Shown in pieces: positions 43,701-50,959 of a DNA stretch of 64,000 nucleotides. The DNA is from Bog-113 sp963752695 (lineage in GTDB: Bacteria; Acidobacteriota; Terriglobia; Bryobacterales; Bryobacteraceae), in contig CAVVZB010000002.1 in NCBI GenBank assembly GCA_963752695.1, positions 1,488,001 through 1,552,000 of the forward strand. Direction: 5' to 3'. The notes beneath the pieces were generated by a model. That model was not told the origin of the DNA. It ran no database searches and saw only the letters and a list, made by a program, of their open reading frames with translations. A program made the translations under genes and the position numbers. The stretch's first letter is position 1; every line of letters starts with the position of its first letter.

Positions 43701-44364
43701 GGTAGGCTTGTTCTCCGCTGTCTTCAAATATGGCGACGCGTGGCCCGGCATTGGCGAGGCTAACCAAGGTTGACGCGATTTCCGCGATGGGCAGCACACG
43801 ATCGACTAAGCCGGTGGCGATCGCGCTCTGGGGCATTCCGTCGAATTCCGCGTCATTTGGATCCTGAACCAGGATCAGCCCGCCCATGGCTTTGATCTCT
43901 TTGAGACCAAGCGTGCCGTCCGAGCCAGTGCCGGTGAGGATGACGCCGATGGAATGACCGTCATAAGTGGTTGCCAAGGTTCGGAAGAAATGATCGATCG
44001 GAGCCCGCTCCCTCCGATGTTCTTCAAGCTTGGTCAACCGAAGGTGCGTATCCACGGCGCTCAGATTGAAATTAGGGGGAATTACATAAACATTGTTGGG
44101 CTCAAGAGCCACGTTCTCCGTGACCTGCTGAACGGGAAACTTTACACTGGGCTGGAGCAGAGAAGCCAGCATGCTCTTATGCTCCGGTGATAAGTGAACG
44201 ACGACGACGAAGGCCATACCGCTTTCGGCAGGCATCGCCTCAAAAAGCGTTTTGAGTGCTCCAAGCCCTCCGGCCGAAGCGCCAATGCCTACAACCGTCG
44301 GTTTCGCGGCAGCATTCCGGCGCTCTTGCGAACTTTCTGAGTCACTACGTTCGTCTTGAATCAC
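37705..44364 (-). CDS. 2219-residue CheB-CheR-PAS/GAF hybrid sensor histidine kinase
   Basis: A very long cytosolic sensor with no membrane span. Order, with rough residues: CheB methylesterase (22-205; Ser30 in GIGASAGG, His57 in VVVHLSPEHK, Asp in GTGSDGTLGL), CheR methyltransferase (220-490; VWSVGCATGEEAYSVAM, DLITCRNLLIYLD), a Glu-rich coiled coil (670-722), PAS (740-850), GAF (860-1030), PAS (1035-1145), GAF (1170-1320), GAF (1340-1500), four PAS (1505-2005), HisKA_2 (VHHRVKNNLQVIVSLLNMQ, near 2023) and HATPase (to 2219). The CheB/CheR pair with PAS is a known acidobacterial and proteobacterial design, but no chemotaxis genes are nearby. GTG start with GGGAG 6 bases ahead; stop overlaps the response regulator. 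Confidence 0.93.
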   Translation of the reverse strand: MIQDERSDSESSQERRNAAAKPTVVGIGASAGGLGALKTLFEAMPAESGMAFVVVVHLSPEHKSMLASLLQPSVKFPVQQVTENVALEPNNVYVIPPNFNLSAVDTHLRLTKLEEHRRERAPIDHFFRTLATTYDGHSIGVILTGTGSDGTLGLKEIKAMGGLILVQDPNDAEFDGMPQSAIATGLVDRVLPIAEIASTLVSLANAGPRVAIFEDSGEQAYLERVLLPKVLTILRARTDRDFHRYKPATILRRIARRMQLSYIDSFDRYLEKLRESLSEVRALSDDLLINVTSFFRDPDVFERLANDVIPQLFSGKGANDAIRVWSVGCATGEEAYSVAMLLLEESARRDSSPLIQIFASDLHKRSLDGAREGFYPGDIETDVSPERIRRFFRKENGGFRIVKEVRETVVFAPHNLLGDPPFSRVDLITCRNLLIYLDRSVQRDVIDLFHYALCRNGYLILGSAETIDSSELFRTEDKKLRIYQKRNLPVPELRLPVFPGTRTRAMGELLQSSDQTSPNNSYHSLHKTLLERYAPPSILVGPDNRLAHLSEHAGRYLTHPGGELTSNVLRLVRDELRIELQALLQSVRDAREPVDSRPIFVRFDGQVTPVVMHVSPAGDSDGDDYVLVIFEEQRAQSVGAEQGIQPQNGWANGSKFEMDEDVAAAQRLRAIIEEYETSQEEMKAANEEMQSTNEELRSTMEELETSKEELQSINEELQTVNQENRHKVEELSQLSSDLQNLLAATDIATLFLDRELRIMRFTPQVAELYNIRITDRGRPISDLTHRLGYPNLQEDAQDVLMSLIPVQREIFDDRERWYLVRLLPYRSTDDRIEGVVITFTEITTQKRAEVALRDSEQRKTLLLKLTDSMRGISDPLAIQRAGVQVVAEMLGLSRAFYFQVEGEPQNWAHVIEAEYRRDPDLPSMIGRHPLQRFGQGLFDRLASGAAVEVADVTALEGLSASELAAYKALGVSAFFNVPLLRNGLYSAGFTGHDKVPRTWKPAEIALVREAGARIWDATDRARAEEALRLSEHKYRTLFDSIDEGYCILQVIFDDADQPLDWRYLQVNRAFELNNGLHGAEGRTIRELAPDIEPKWMAIYGRVAITGEALRFEEDSVALGRIFSLYAYRIGEPLERKVAVIFTDITQHRRAEEGIRVNEKRLRAQKEAFQSAINGSPLGESLFILSRLVADEMKGVARSGFFFVDPDGERLHPIPGAGDMPSSYTTLVDQLPVANNRVACGLAGATGVAGVTQDISSEPLWKPLLYLAEGHDFRGCWSFAVETHEHKPLGAFAMYLREPQVATPQHLALANLITQTAAIIISRDAEAQERARFEETLRESEERKEFLLKLTDGWRLLSDALAIQQNAARVIGEALGVDRVFFAEILPDDETAAVRNGYARDGFLPAAGNYRTSDFGVSSIQELRSGRLLNITDITAAPGLDDNHKAAFLAMQCRSTLVVPQLRGGQWVSNLVLQQGTPREWTHREIALVNEAAERTWVALERAAVDEALRHSEQRFRTLANTAAALIWQNDPDGNNVYVNQYYLDYTGAAAEQIRGVGWHSLVHPAEAAAYLAGYLDAVHNRQPYQNRNRIKRHDGEWHWFENYAQPLFDEGNIYRGHVGVSVDVNEQVEAEQSLRASEELRRLALASGRMGAWQLRLKERSITGDAVFSEFFGVPDSLSARPAELYLEKLTPKSREFIEAIMAQEFESGQEIEREILLRNGPWINWRGRVRMDDPAIMDGISFDVTDRVRTAEVLTENEDRLRTVLEGIPQLVWRGHDHGEWTWASSQWMSFTGQSQQQSIGRGWLDAVHPDDRELTQSAWVRADAEGVLDVEYRILRASDRTYVWHHARALPVRSPSGSILEWLGTSTDVEELKRTESARREAEENFRLFVENVQEYALVQTDPEGRIISWNPGAQRLFGYLPEQMIGQNFACLLTPEDQAAGVFPIELAKVTSGQRNEDARWFVREDNSRLWTRWISEPMFDETGRFRGLAKIMRDETERERADASTRHSLTEKEELLKEVHHRVKNNLQVIVSLLNMQAFQIHDEPILALFHETRNRVLAISSIHEQLYRAESFASIALTDYAKQLAPGLVRFYGLEDRVRIDIIDNGATLELERAVPYGMLLNELVANACKHAFPAPRTGTITLRVEPEDSMILLTVEDDGEGLPNKFDYRHANSLGLKLVHGLVRQLRGSLEISSHSGTTIKVRFPANGKAAEE

Positions 44365-44507
44365 AAAGATCTCCCTTGCGCCAAACTGAGCGGGCCTAGT
44401 CCCGGGTAGTTCCCGAAGCTAAGCGGATAAGCAAGGAATGGCAACCGGCTCCCCAAATATAAACCAGGAGGGTAAGCCACTTGTGGTTCTTGGATGGAAA
44501 CCGTTGA
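44365..44507. other. gap between two kinase genes
   Basis: This 143-base gap on the minus strand holds the GGGAG ribosome site of the large kinase (about 44371-44375) and the end of the upstream kinase gene at 44508. No clear promoter or terminator was seen. Confidence 0.3.
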
Positions 44508-45935
44508 TCAGGAAGGAAAGAACAGGGTGAAAACAGACCCTTTGCCAGGCTTGGTTTCCACGGTCACCGTTCCGCCATGCGCGCGCATGATGCCCTGGAC
44601 GGCAGCCAGACCCAGGCCGCGGCCCAGAAGCTTCGTTGAGAAGAAGGGATCGAAAATCTTCGGCAGGATTTCGCTGGGGATGCCATGACCGGTATCTTCT
44701 ACCCGAAGCACGACTCCCGGAGCGTCGCCGGCGGGTTCGGCCGAAAGACAGATTGCGCCCGGGTTGGAATCGATCGCCTCGGCGGCGTTGAGCACCAAGT
44801 TAAGGATGACTTCCTTAACTTGGCTCGGGTCGGCCTCTACGCTCGGAAGGCTGGCGGGCACACGAATGGAAAAGCTGACGTGCTCAGCAACGGCGGCTCT
44901 CAATAGACCCGTGAGTCCCTGAATGATTGCGACAAAATTGACCGTTTGCCGCCGCGAACCGGAATTTCCGGCATAGGCCTGCAATTGCGAAGTGAGTTTC
45001 GCCATTCTTCGCGCCGCTTCGTATGACTCTCTCAAGAGAAGTTGCGCTTCATCGTCATCGGGAAGCCCTTGCTTGGCGAGGCCGATGTTACCGATAACCA
45101 CGGTAAGCAGGTTATTGAAATCGTGCGCCGTACCCGCCGCAAGAACGCCGACGCTTTCCCACTTTCGCGACTGTTCCAACTTCAATGCCTCAGTTACATC
45201 GCGAAGCAGGGAGAGCGCGCCGAGGAAACGGCCGCCCGCCCAGAGAGGCGTTACTATTTCTTCGACGAGAATTGGTTGCTTGGAGCGCCCGTGCAGAAAG
45301 AACTGCTGCTTGGGCATCCCCGACCGGGAATCACTCACGGTTTTGATCCTTAAAGGAGCAGGCGACTGTTGTTCAGGGGATGAGAGCCGAAGCACCTTTT
45401 CAACGGGATTGCCGGATGCTTGTGCGAGCGACCAGCCGGTCATGGACTCAGCCTGCGCGTTCAAGTACATTACCGCCCCTTGCGGGTCAACGGCGACAAC
45501 ACCCTCAGTGATGTTGCCAAGCAGAGCACTCAGCCATTCATGCGATTGCAAAACCTGACTTAATTCATTGTGCTGCCGAAGCGCGATGCGAATCGCAACT
45601 CGGAGTTCTTCCATTCGGATGGGTTTCGTTAGATGCGCGAACACTCCGGACTGGACCGAGCGTCTTAGCGTTTCCGTATCAGCGTAAGCGGTCAAGTAGA
45701 TGATCGGAATTGACCATCTAGTCCGCAGTTCCTGAGCAACGGTAATTCCATCAACGCGCCCGCCAAGTTTAATGTCCATCAGGGCGAGATCGGGCTTCTG
45801 CCGCGCCGCCATTTCCATTGCGGATTCAGCGGTATGGGCTACGCTGACTTCGTATCCCATACTTTTGACCGACTGGCGGATATCGAGAGCTATTACCTGG
45901 TCGTCTTCAACCACCAGGATTTGCGGAGTAGCCAC
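44508..45935 (-). CDS. REC-PAS hybrid histidine kinase
   Basis: A 475-residue soluble kinase. Domains: receiver (5-120; ILVVEDDQVIALDIR, phosphoacceptor in LALMDIKL, HLTKPIRMEEL), PAS (about 130-255; ITEGVVAVDPQGAVMYLNAQ), HisKA-type phosphoacceptor (His in GVLAAGTAHDFNNLLTVV near 269) and HATPase (370-475; LNLVLNAAEAID, VEDTGHGIP, GRGLGLAAVQGIMRAHGG). An N-terminal receiver in front of a PAS and kinase core suggests a step in a relay and could take its phosphate from the large kinase next to it. GTG start. It is 143 bases upstream of the large kinase on the same strand. Confidence 0.92.
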   Translation of the reverse strand: MATPQILVVEDDQVIALDIRQSVKSMGYEVSVAHTAESAMEMAARQKPDLALMDIKLGGRVDGITVAQELRTRWSIPIIYLTAYADTETLRRSVQSGVFAHLTKPIRMEELRVAIRIALRQHNELSQVLQSHEWLSALLGNITEGVVAVDPQGAVMYLNAQAESMTGWSLAQASGNPVEKVLRLSSPEQQSPAPLRIKTVSDSRSGMPKQQFFLHGRSKQPILVEEIVTPLWAGGRFLGALSLLRDVTEALKLEQSRKWESVGVLAAGTAHDFNNLLTVVIGNIGLAKQGLPDDDEAQLLLRESYEAARRMAKLTSQLQAYAGNSGSRRQTVNFVAIIQGLTGLLRAAVAEHVSFSIRVPASLPSVEADPSQVKEVILNLVLNAAEAIDSNPGAICLSAEPAGDAPGVVLRVEDTGHGIPSEILPKIFDPFFSTKLLGRGLGLAAVQGIMRAHGGTVTVETKPGKGSVFTLFFPS

Positions 45936-46076
45936 GGGGATACTTTAGCAATTTACTTGCAAGATTCCTGAAAGGTACCTTGGTGAGTATCGTTTTGGCG
46001 TCCGGTTCGCAGTTGTATGAGGCGGCGCAAAGCCAGAGTAAGTTATACATACGTAACGCAATTTGAGACACGCAGC
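45936..46076. other. intergenic region
   Basis: This 141-base gap lies between the GyrI-like gene and the REC-PAS kinase gene on the minus strand. A TATAAC hexamer near 46044-46049 could be a -10 box for the kinase gene, but the -35 region is poor. Nothing else is seen. Confidence 0.25.
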
Positions 46077-46553
46077 TTAAAAATCGGTCAACGGGCGGCG
46101 AAGCTCCGTAACCCACTTGTCTGGGTCTGAACTTGATTCCGGGCCTGTCAAATAAATCTCGAAGAAGTCCCCGGCGACGACGTGATCACCTGCGCCAATC
46201 CACTGGTCGAACTTGCTCCATGCGGCGGCGAGGCCGGAGGGACCGTCGTAGGGCCCCCGCTGAAACGCGCGCGCCATTCGCCCGGCTGGCATCTCTTGAC
46301 AGGACACGCGGCCAACGGCCGTCACGGGCTCAGCGATCGGCACGCAGACCTGAAAATCGAACTCCTTCGCGTCCCTTCGTAGATGATGAGTGGACCACGG
46401 GCCCGCCGGCCGGATGCCTTGGGCCTGAACAGCACCCATGAGTTCTGCGAGCGCGGGACCGATGGCGGTACGCATCTCACTTCGAGGAATTTTGAGGTGA
46501 ATGACGGCGGCTAGTTGCTTGTCCGTCTGGATAATTTCGGGAGTATCGATCAT
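46077..46553 (-). CDS. GyrI-like effector-binding domain protein
   Basis: A 158-residue single-domain GyrI/SOUL-fold protein of the kind found at the C-terminus of AraC-type regulators such as BmrR-like sensors. Features: KQLAAVIHLKIPRSEM at the start, DFQVCVPIAEPVTAVGRV in the core with MPAGRMARAFQRGPYDG, and DFFEIYLTGPESSSDPDKWV near the end, where the conserved Glu of the ligand pocket lies. No DNA-binding part is present. It could bind a small drug-like molecule or hydrolyse it. The ATG has GGAGAGGG 6 bases ahead. It follows the sugar-binding gene by 28 bases. Confidence 0.87.
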   Translation of the reverse strand: MIDTPEIIQTDKQLAAVIHLKIPRSEMRTAIGPALAELMGAVQAQGIRPAGPWSTHHLRRDAKEFDFQVCVPIAEPVTAVGRVSCQEMPAGRMARAFQRGPYDGPSGLAAAWSKFDQWIGAGDHVVAGDFFEIYLTGPESSSDPDKWVTELRRPLTDF

Positions 46554-46581
46554 TTGTGTCCCTCTCCGTCATCGGGGCAAT

Positions 46582-47562
46582 TTACTTCAAATACTTGCCT
46601 AGGTCCGGAAACAAAAGGGCGTGGATTTCCGGCTTCGACAGGTCCGTTTTGGTCACGACAATACCAGGAAGCTCGATCAGTTTGTTGGGCTGTGTTCCCT
46701 GTAGCTTGAGCGCGAGAGTCTCCACCGCCTGAAACCCCATGCGGAAAGGGTCCTGGGCGACCAGTGCGTCGATGGTGCCGTTCTGGAGATCGTCAACTAG
46801 ACCTTGGCTAGCGTCGAAAGCCACAAAACGGAGATGTCCGTTGAGCCCCCGCGACTTCAAGGCCTGAGAAGCACCGACCGAAGACGGTTCCGAAGACGCG
46901 AAGATGCCGGCCAGACCGGGATTCGCGGTAAGAATATCTTCCGTGACCGCCAAGGCCTTGGCGCGGTCAGACATACTGAACTGCTTAGCGATGATTTGAA
47001 TGCCGGGAAACTCTCGCGCGATCACATCCTCAAAGCCCCGCTCCCGCTCGCCTGTGGAAGCGCTGCCGGGAGCATGCATGATCTCAGCGGCGGTGCCTTT
47101 ACCGTGCAGCAGTTGAGCTAAGTGGCGGGCGGCTTTTTGACCCGCTTCGAAGTTGTTCGTGGCGACGAACGTCATGTAGTTGTGCGAGGTAACACCGGAG
47201 TCGAATATGGTGACCGGGATGTGCGCTTCGGCGGCGCGGTCGAGCGAGTGATTCAATGCGTCGCGTTCCGAGGCCGCGATCGCTATGGCGTCCATGTGCC
47301 GGGCGATCATCGAATCGACAATTTGAATTTGCCGGCTGTAATCGGTCTCCGAAGCAGCGCCCGTCCAGAGAACTTCGACTTGATATTTTTCGCCGGCGGC
47401 TAGCGCGCCCGCTTGCACCGATTGCCAATAAATACTCGACGTGGCCTTGGGGATGACAGCGATTCGCTTTTTCGTGCCCCGGTTGCAGGCGCTGGAAAAA
47501 CAAGCAATGGAAGCGAGAAGCAGCGCGAGCGCGGCACGGCTAGCGCGCAAGCCAGCCGCCAT
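46582..47562 (-). CDS. sugar-binding (LacI/RbsB-type) lipoprotein
   Basis: A 326-residue substrate-binding protein of ABC-type uptake (Peripla_BP_4). The N-terminus is a lipoprotein signal with a lipobox around FSSAC (Cys near residue 26). The mature part has KRIAVIPKATSSIYWQSVQA, VDSMIARHMDAIAIAASERD, VTIFDSGVTSHNYMTFVATN and AGIFASSEPSSVGASQALKS. Bound sugar is unknown. No permease or ATPase is next to it, so the transporter partners must be elsewhere. Its ATG lies 23 bases inside the end of the SDR gene, an unusual long overlap, so the true start may be slightly different. Confidence 0.87.
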   Translation of the reverse strand: MAAGLRASRAALALLLASIACFSSACNRGTKKRIAVIPKATSSIYWQSVQAGALAAGEKYQVEVLWTGAASETDYSRQIQIVDSMIARHMDAIAIAASERDALNHSLDRAAEAHIPVTIFDSGVTSHNYMTFVATNNFEAGQKAARHLAQLLHGKGTAAEIMHAPGSASTGERERGFEDVIAREFPGIQIIAKQFSMSDRAKALAVTEDILTANPGLAGIFASSEPSSVGASQALKSRGLNGHLRFVAFDASQGLVDDLQNGTIDALVAQDPFRMGFQAVETLALKLQGTQPNKLIELPGIVVTKTDLSKPEIHALLFPDLGKYLK

Positions 47563-48298
47563 CGATCACTATGTCGGTTCCGGTGATGAATCCTGCGTCC
47601 TCGGAGCAAAGATGAGCCGCGAGAGCGCCCACTTCTTCCACCCGTCCCCAACGGCCTAGAGGGATGGCGGAGACAAACTGCTGGTTGAGCGTTTCATCGT
47701 CCATGATGCGCCGGTTCATTTCTGTGCCGAACGGCCCGGGGCTGATGGAATTGACCGTGATGGCTTCTGGGGCCAGTTCGAGGGCGAGTGCGCGCGTGAT
47801 GCCCAGCATGGCGGATTTACTGCAAGAGTACGCAGACCGTTCCGGGATGGAAACGTGCGCCATGATCGACGCCAGATTGATAATCCGCCCGTAGCCAGTC
47901 CCCATCATGTGCGGGATGAACGCACGGCACATGAGAAACACGCTGCTGACGTTGGTGTTCTGCACGCTGGTCCACTCGGCAAGCGTGAAATCGACCAGCT
48001 TCTTGCGAATGTTGATTCCGGCGTTGTTAACCAGGATCTGCACCGGCCCGAGCGCCCCGTGGATCTCCCGTTCGATCCGCGCCACATCTTCCTCGCTGGT
48101 TACATCCGCGGTGAAGACGCGTGCGTCGCCCCCTGCGGCAATGGCTTCGCCGGCGACGGTTTCCAACTTCTCGCGATCGCGGGCAACCAGAGCAAGCCGC
48201 GCTCCCTCGGACGCAAGAGCGAGAGCCATCGCGCGTCCCAAACCGCGGCTGGCGCCCGTGATTACCGCAACTTTACCTTGGAGACGTAGAGAGTTCAT
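47540..48298 (-). CDS. short-chain dehydrogenase (gluconate-5-dehydrogenase-like)
   Basis: A 252-residue SDR: Rossmann motif VAVITGASRGLGRAMALALA, NNAG in ILVNNAGINIRKKLVDFTLA, catalytic Ser in INLASIMAHVSI and Tyr-Lys in AYSCSKSAMLGIT. The end FITGTDIVIDGGWLAR is typical. Closest in feel to gluconate 5-dehydrogenases and 2-deoxygluconate 3-dehydrogenases, so oxidation of a sugar acid is plausible; this is supported by the sugar-binding lipoprotein downstream. The ATG at 48298 gives the standard N-terminus; the frame is open further upstream but would extend into the divergent FHA gene. Confidence 0.9.
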   Translation of the reverse strand: MNSLRLQGKVAVITGASRGLGRAMALALASEGARLALVARDREKLETVAGEAIAAGGDARVFTADVTSEEDVARIEREIHGALGPVQILVNNAGINIRKKLVDFTLAEWTSVQNTNVSSVFLMCRAFIPHMMGTGYGRIINLASIMAHVSIPERSAYSCSKSAMLGITRALALELAPEAITVNSISPGPFGTEMNRRIMDDETLNQQFVSAIPLGRWGRVEEVGALAAHLCSEDAGFITGTDIVIDGGWLAR

Positions 48299-48344
48299 AG
48301 GAATCGATTGGATTGTATCGCGTAGGAAGACTAGACTAGCTGAC

Positions 48345-49967
48345 ATGGCGGAACTGTTGATTTACACGCCGGACGGGAAGAAACAAACGCTGGCGCTATC
48401 GACGGAACGGCTGACGATTGGCCGGTCGGCGGCCGCGGATCTATGTTACAGCGAGGATAACGGACTATCGCGGCTGCATGTGGCTTTCGAACGGACGCCA
48501 AATGGTTTCCTTTTGCGCGATCTGAATAGCAAGAATGGAACCATCGTCAACGGCAAGAAAGTGAACGGCGCGCAGAATCTGACGCAAAACGACAAGATTT
48601 CTTGCGGGCATCTGCTGATCGTTTACGACCCGCCGAAACGCGGCAGCGGTGTCGTCTTCATCCGTGATGAGAACGAGCGGACGAGCAGTTCAACGATCGT
48701 CACGAGCCTCGGTGGAATCCTGAACGAGGCGCGGCAGGCCGGAGGCGCGGCGGCGCAACTGAGCGCCCTGATTCAGGCCGGGAATGAGCTTTCGGGGGAG
48801 CGGCCGCTTCCGGAACTGTTCAAGTTGATACTGGATCTCGCCATCGACGCCGTATCGGCCGGACGCGGACTGCTGCTGCTCATGGAGAACGGAGAGTTGG
48901 TGGAAGCCGCCAGCCGAGGCGAAAACTTCACCATCAGCGGCGCGGTGCGGGACCGCGTTCTGGAGAGCAAGCTTTCGGTGCTGGTGCGCGATACAACTCT
49001 GGATGAGGCGTTTCGCCAGCGGCAGAGCATCATCGCCGCTCGCGTTCAGACTCTCATGGCGGCTCCTCTGCAGTCCCGGGACGGCGTGATCGGGCTGATC
49101 TATGTGGATTCGCCATCGCTCCATCGCGAGTTTTCGAAGGATGATCTGAGTCTTTTAACGGTGATGGCAAGCGTGGCGACCATTCGGATCGAACGCACGC
49201 GTCACGCGGAGTTGGAGCAAGCCCGCAAGCTGCTCCAGCGGGAACTGGAGCAGGCCGAAGCCATTCAGCGCCAAGCCTTGCCCAGGGGTGCGCCGGACGT
49301 TCCAGGTTTGGAAATGGCCGGCTATAACGCGGCTTCGCGCACCGTGGGCGGTGATTACTACGACTACTTCCCGGATGGGCATGGCCGCGTAGGGCTGATT
49401 GTCGCGGATGTTTCCGGCAAGGGTATGGCCGCGGCTCTGATGGTGATGGCTCTGCAGGCGCGGGTGCAATCGGTCTTCGAGGATCTGCCGGTTGCGCCGG
49501 GAGCTTTGAAGAAGGCGATGGACCGATTGAATCATCTCACCGCGGCAAATTGCCCGGAAGGCAGATTTATCACGGTTTTTACATGCATCGCCGACGGGAA
49601 TTCGGGGAGATTGGATTGGGCGTGCGCCGGTCACAATCCGCCGATCATTGTCCGGGCAAATGGGACCTATGAACTGCTGAGGGACGGCGGCCCGATGATG
49701 GGCATTTTTCCACGGCTGGAGTTCGCACAGTTTGAAGCGCATCTCGAGCCCGGTGATCTCCTGGCAATTTATAGCGATGGAGTGACCGAGACTTGTTCTC
49801 CGGACGATCACGAGTTCGATGTACCGGAACTGGCGAAAGTGCTGGTGCAGAACCGGCGCAAACCCGTGACCGAGGTTCTGGACATTGTCGCCGCGCTGCT
49901 CCGAAAATGGACGCAGGACGTGCCTCCCGCCGACGACATCACGCTGGTACTCGCCCGAAAGTTATGA
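48345..49967 (+). CDS. FHA-GAF-SpoIIE serine phosphatase
   Basis: A 540-residue regulator. FHA domain (3-90): LTIGRSAAADLCYSEDNGLS, RDLNSKNGTIVNGKKV. GAF domain (about 140-290): ILDLAIDAVSAGRGLLLLM, APLQSRDGVIGLIYVDSPS. A coiled helix (ARKLLQRELEQAEAIQRQAL) leads to the SpoIIE PP2C domain (about 320-540): RTVGGDYYDYFPDGHGRVGL, IVADVSGKGMAAALMVM, ACAGHNPPIIV and PPADDITLVLA. It should bind a phosphothreonine partner, sense through GAF, and dephosphorylate an anti-sigma antagonist. ATG at 48345 is chosen although the frame extends upstream. Its TGA overlaps the next gene (ATGA). It shares its design with the shorter protein at 24995. Confidence 0.92.
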   Translation: MAELLIYTPDGKKQTLALSTERLTIGRSAAADLCYSEDNGLSRLHVAFERTPNGFLLRDLNSKNGTIVNGKKVNGAQNLTQNDKISCGHLLIVYDPPKRGSGVVFIRDENERTSSSTIVTSLGGILNEARQAGGAAAQLSALIQAGNELSGERPLPELFKLILDLAIDAVSAGRGLLLLMENGELVEAASRGENFTISGAVRDRVLESKLSVLVRDTTLDEAFRQRQSIIAARVQTLMAAPLQSRDGVIGLIYVDSPSLHREFSKDDLSLLTVMASVATIRIERTRHAELEQARKLLQRELEQAEAIQRQALPRGAPDVPGLEMAGYNAASRTVGGDYYDYFPDGHGRVGLIVADVSGKGMAAALMVMALQARVQSVFEDLPVAPGALKKAMDRLNHLTAANCPEGRFITVFTCIADGNSGRLDWACAGHNPPIIVRANGTYELLRDGGPMMGIFPRLEFAQFEAHLEPGDLLAIYSDGVTETCSPDDHEFDVPELAKVLVQNRRKPVTEVLDIVAALLRKWTQDVPPADDITLVLARKL

Positions 49968-50959
49968 AGATCGCTTTAGCAGGGTTGGGGTTCATGGGCG
50001 CAACGCATGCGCGGGCGTGGATGCGAGTGCCCAATGCGGAATTGTATGCCTTGATTAGCCGGGATGAACAGAAGCTGAGTGGAGATTTGAGCGGCGTGGG
50101 AGGAAACCTGGAGACGGGAAAGGCCGCGCTCGATTTCTCGGCCATGAAGAAGTATGGAAGCTATGAGGACGCGCTTGCCGACCCGAATGTGGATGCGGTC
50201 GACTTGTGCGTTCCGACCGATCGGCACGCTGAGATGGCTATTGCCGCGTTGCGCCGAGGCAAGCACGTGCTGGTGGAAAAGCCGCTGGCCTTGACGAGTG
50301 CCGAGGCCGAAAGCGTAGTCGCGGAGGCGCGCTCGGCTGGACGCGTGGCGATGGCTGCCCATGTCCTGCGGTTCATGCCGGCTTATACCGAAGCGCGAAG
50401 AAGAATCCGTCGTCTGGGTCCGGTTCGCCATGCGGTGTTTCAAAGGCGTTGCGCGGCCCCGGCGTGGAGTGAATGGCTTCAAGATGCCAGTCGAAGCGGC
50501 GGCGGCGCTTTCGACCTTTTAGTCCATGACGTGGACTACGTGCGTTGGGTTTTCGGGCTGCCACGCTCGTTGCAAGTGAGCGGCCTTAGCGATCCAGAGC
50601 GCGGCATCGACACGGTCAACGCTAGCCTCGCTTATCCGGATTGCGCCGTGACGGTCTCCGGCGGATGGCTCCTCAAGGGTGACTATCCGTTCTCCATGGG
50701 ATTCACCATCGCTTGCGATGAAGGCGTGCTCGAGTTCGCCGGCGGCACGTTGACCGAATATCGGACTGATGCTCGAGCGGAGACGATTTCCCTCCCGGAT
50801 CAAGATCCATTCGAGGCCGAACTGACGCACTTCCACGAATGCGCGGTGCGGAACGCGCCTTCGAAGATTTGCCCCATCGGCGAGAGCGCGGAATCCGTTG
50901 CGCTGATGCTCGCCATTCTGGAGAAGCGAGCGCAATCGGGCAGCGCGGTTACAAGCTAA
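49964..50959 (+). CDS. Gfo/Idh/MocA-family oxidoreductase
   Basis: A 331-residue NAD(P)-dependent oxidoreductase. The nucleotide-binding start is KIALAGLGFMGATHARAWMR, the EKP signature is HVLVEKPLALTSAEAE, and the substrate part has SGGGAFDLLVHDVDYVRWVF with the usual Asp and His. Family members oxidise sugars or inositols. No signal peptide, so it is cytosolic, unlike the relative at 52292. The ATG overlaps the preceding phosphatase stop (ATGA). It ends with an 11-base convergent overlap with the metallophosphoesterase gene. Confidence 0.9.
   Translation: MKIALAGLGFMGATHARAWMRVPNAELYALISRDEQKLSGDLSGVGGNLETGKAALDFSAMKKYGSYEDALADPNVDAVDLCVPTDRHAEMAIAALRRGKHVLVEKPLALTSAEAESVVAEARSAGRVAMAAHVLRFMPAYTEARRRIRRLGPVRHAVFQRRCAAPAWSEWLQDASRSGGGAFDLLVHDVDYVRWVFGLPRSLQVSGLSDPERGIDTVNASLAYPDCAVTVSGGWLLKGDYPFSMGFTIACDEGVLEFAGGTLTEYRTDARAETISLPDQDPFEAELTHFHECAVRNAPSKICPIGESAESVALMLAILEKRAQSGSAVTS

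Noticed and set aside
47907..48344. N-terminal extension of the FHA-GAF-SpoIIE protein
   Set aside because: It is antisense to the SDR gene, and the FHA domain begins right after the ATG at 48345.
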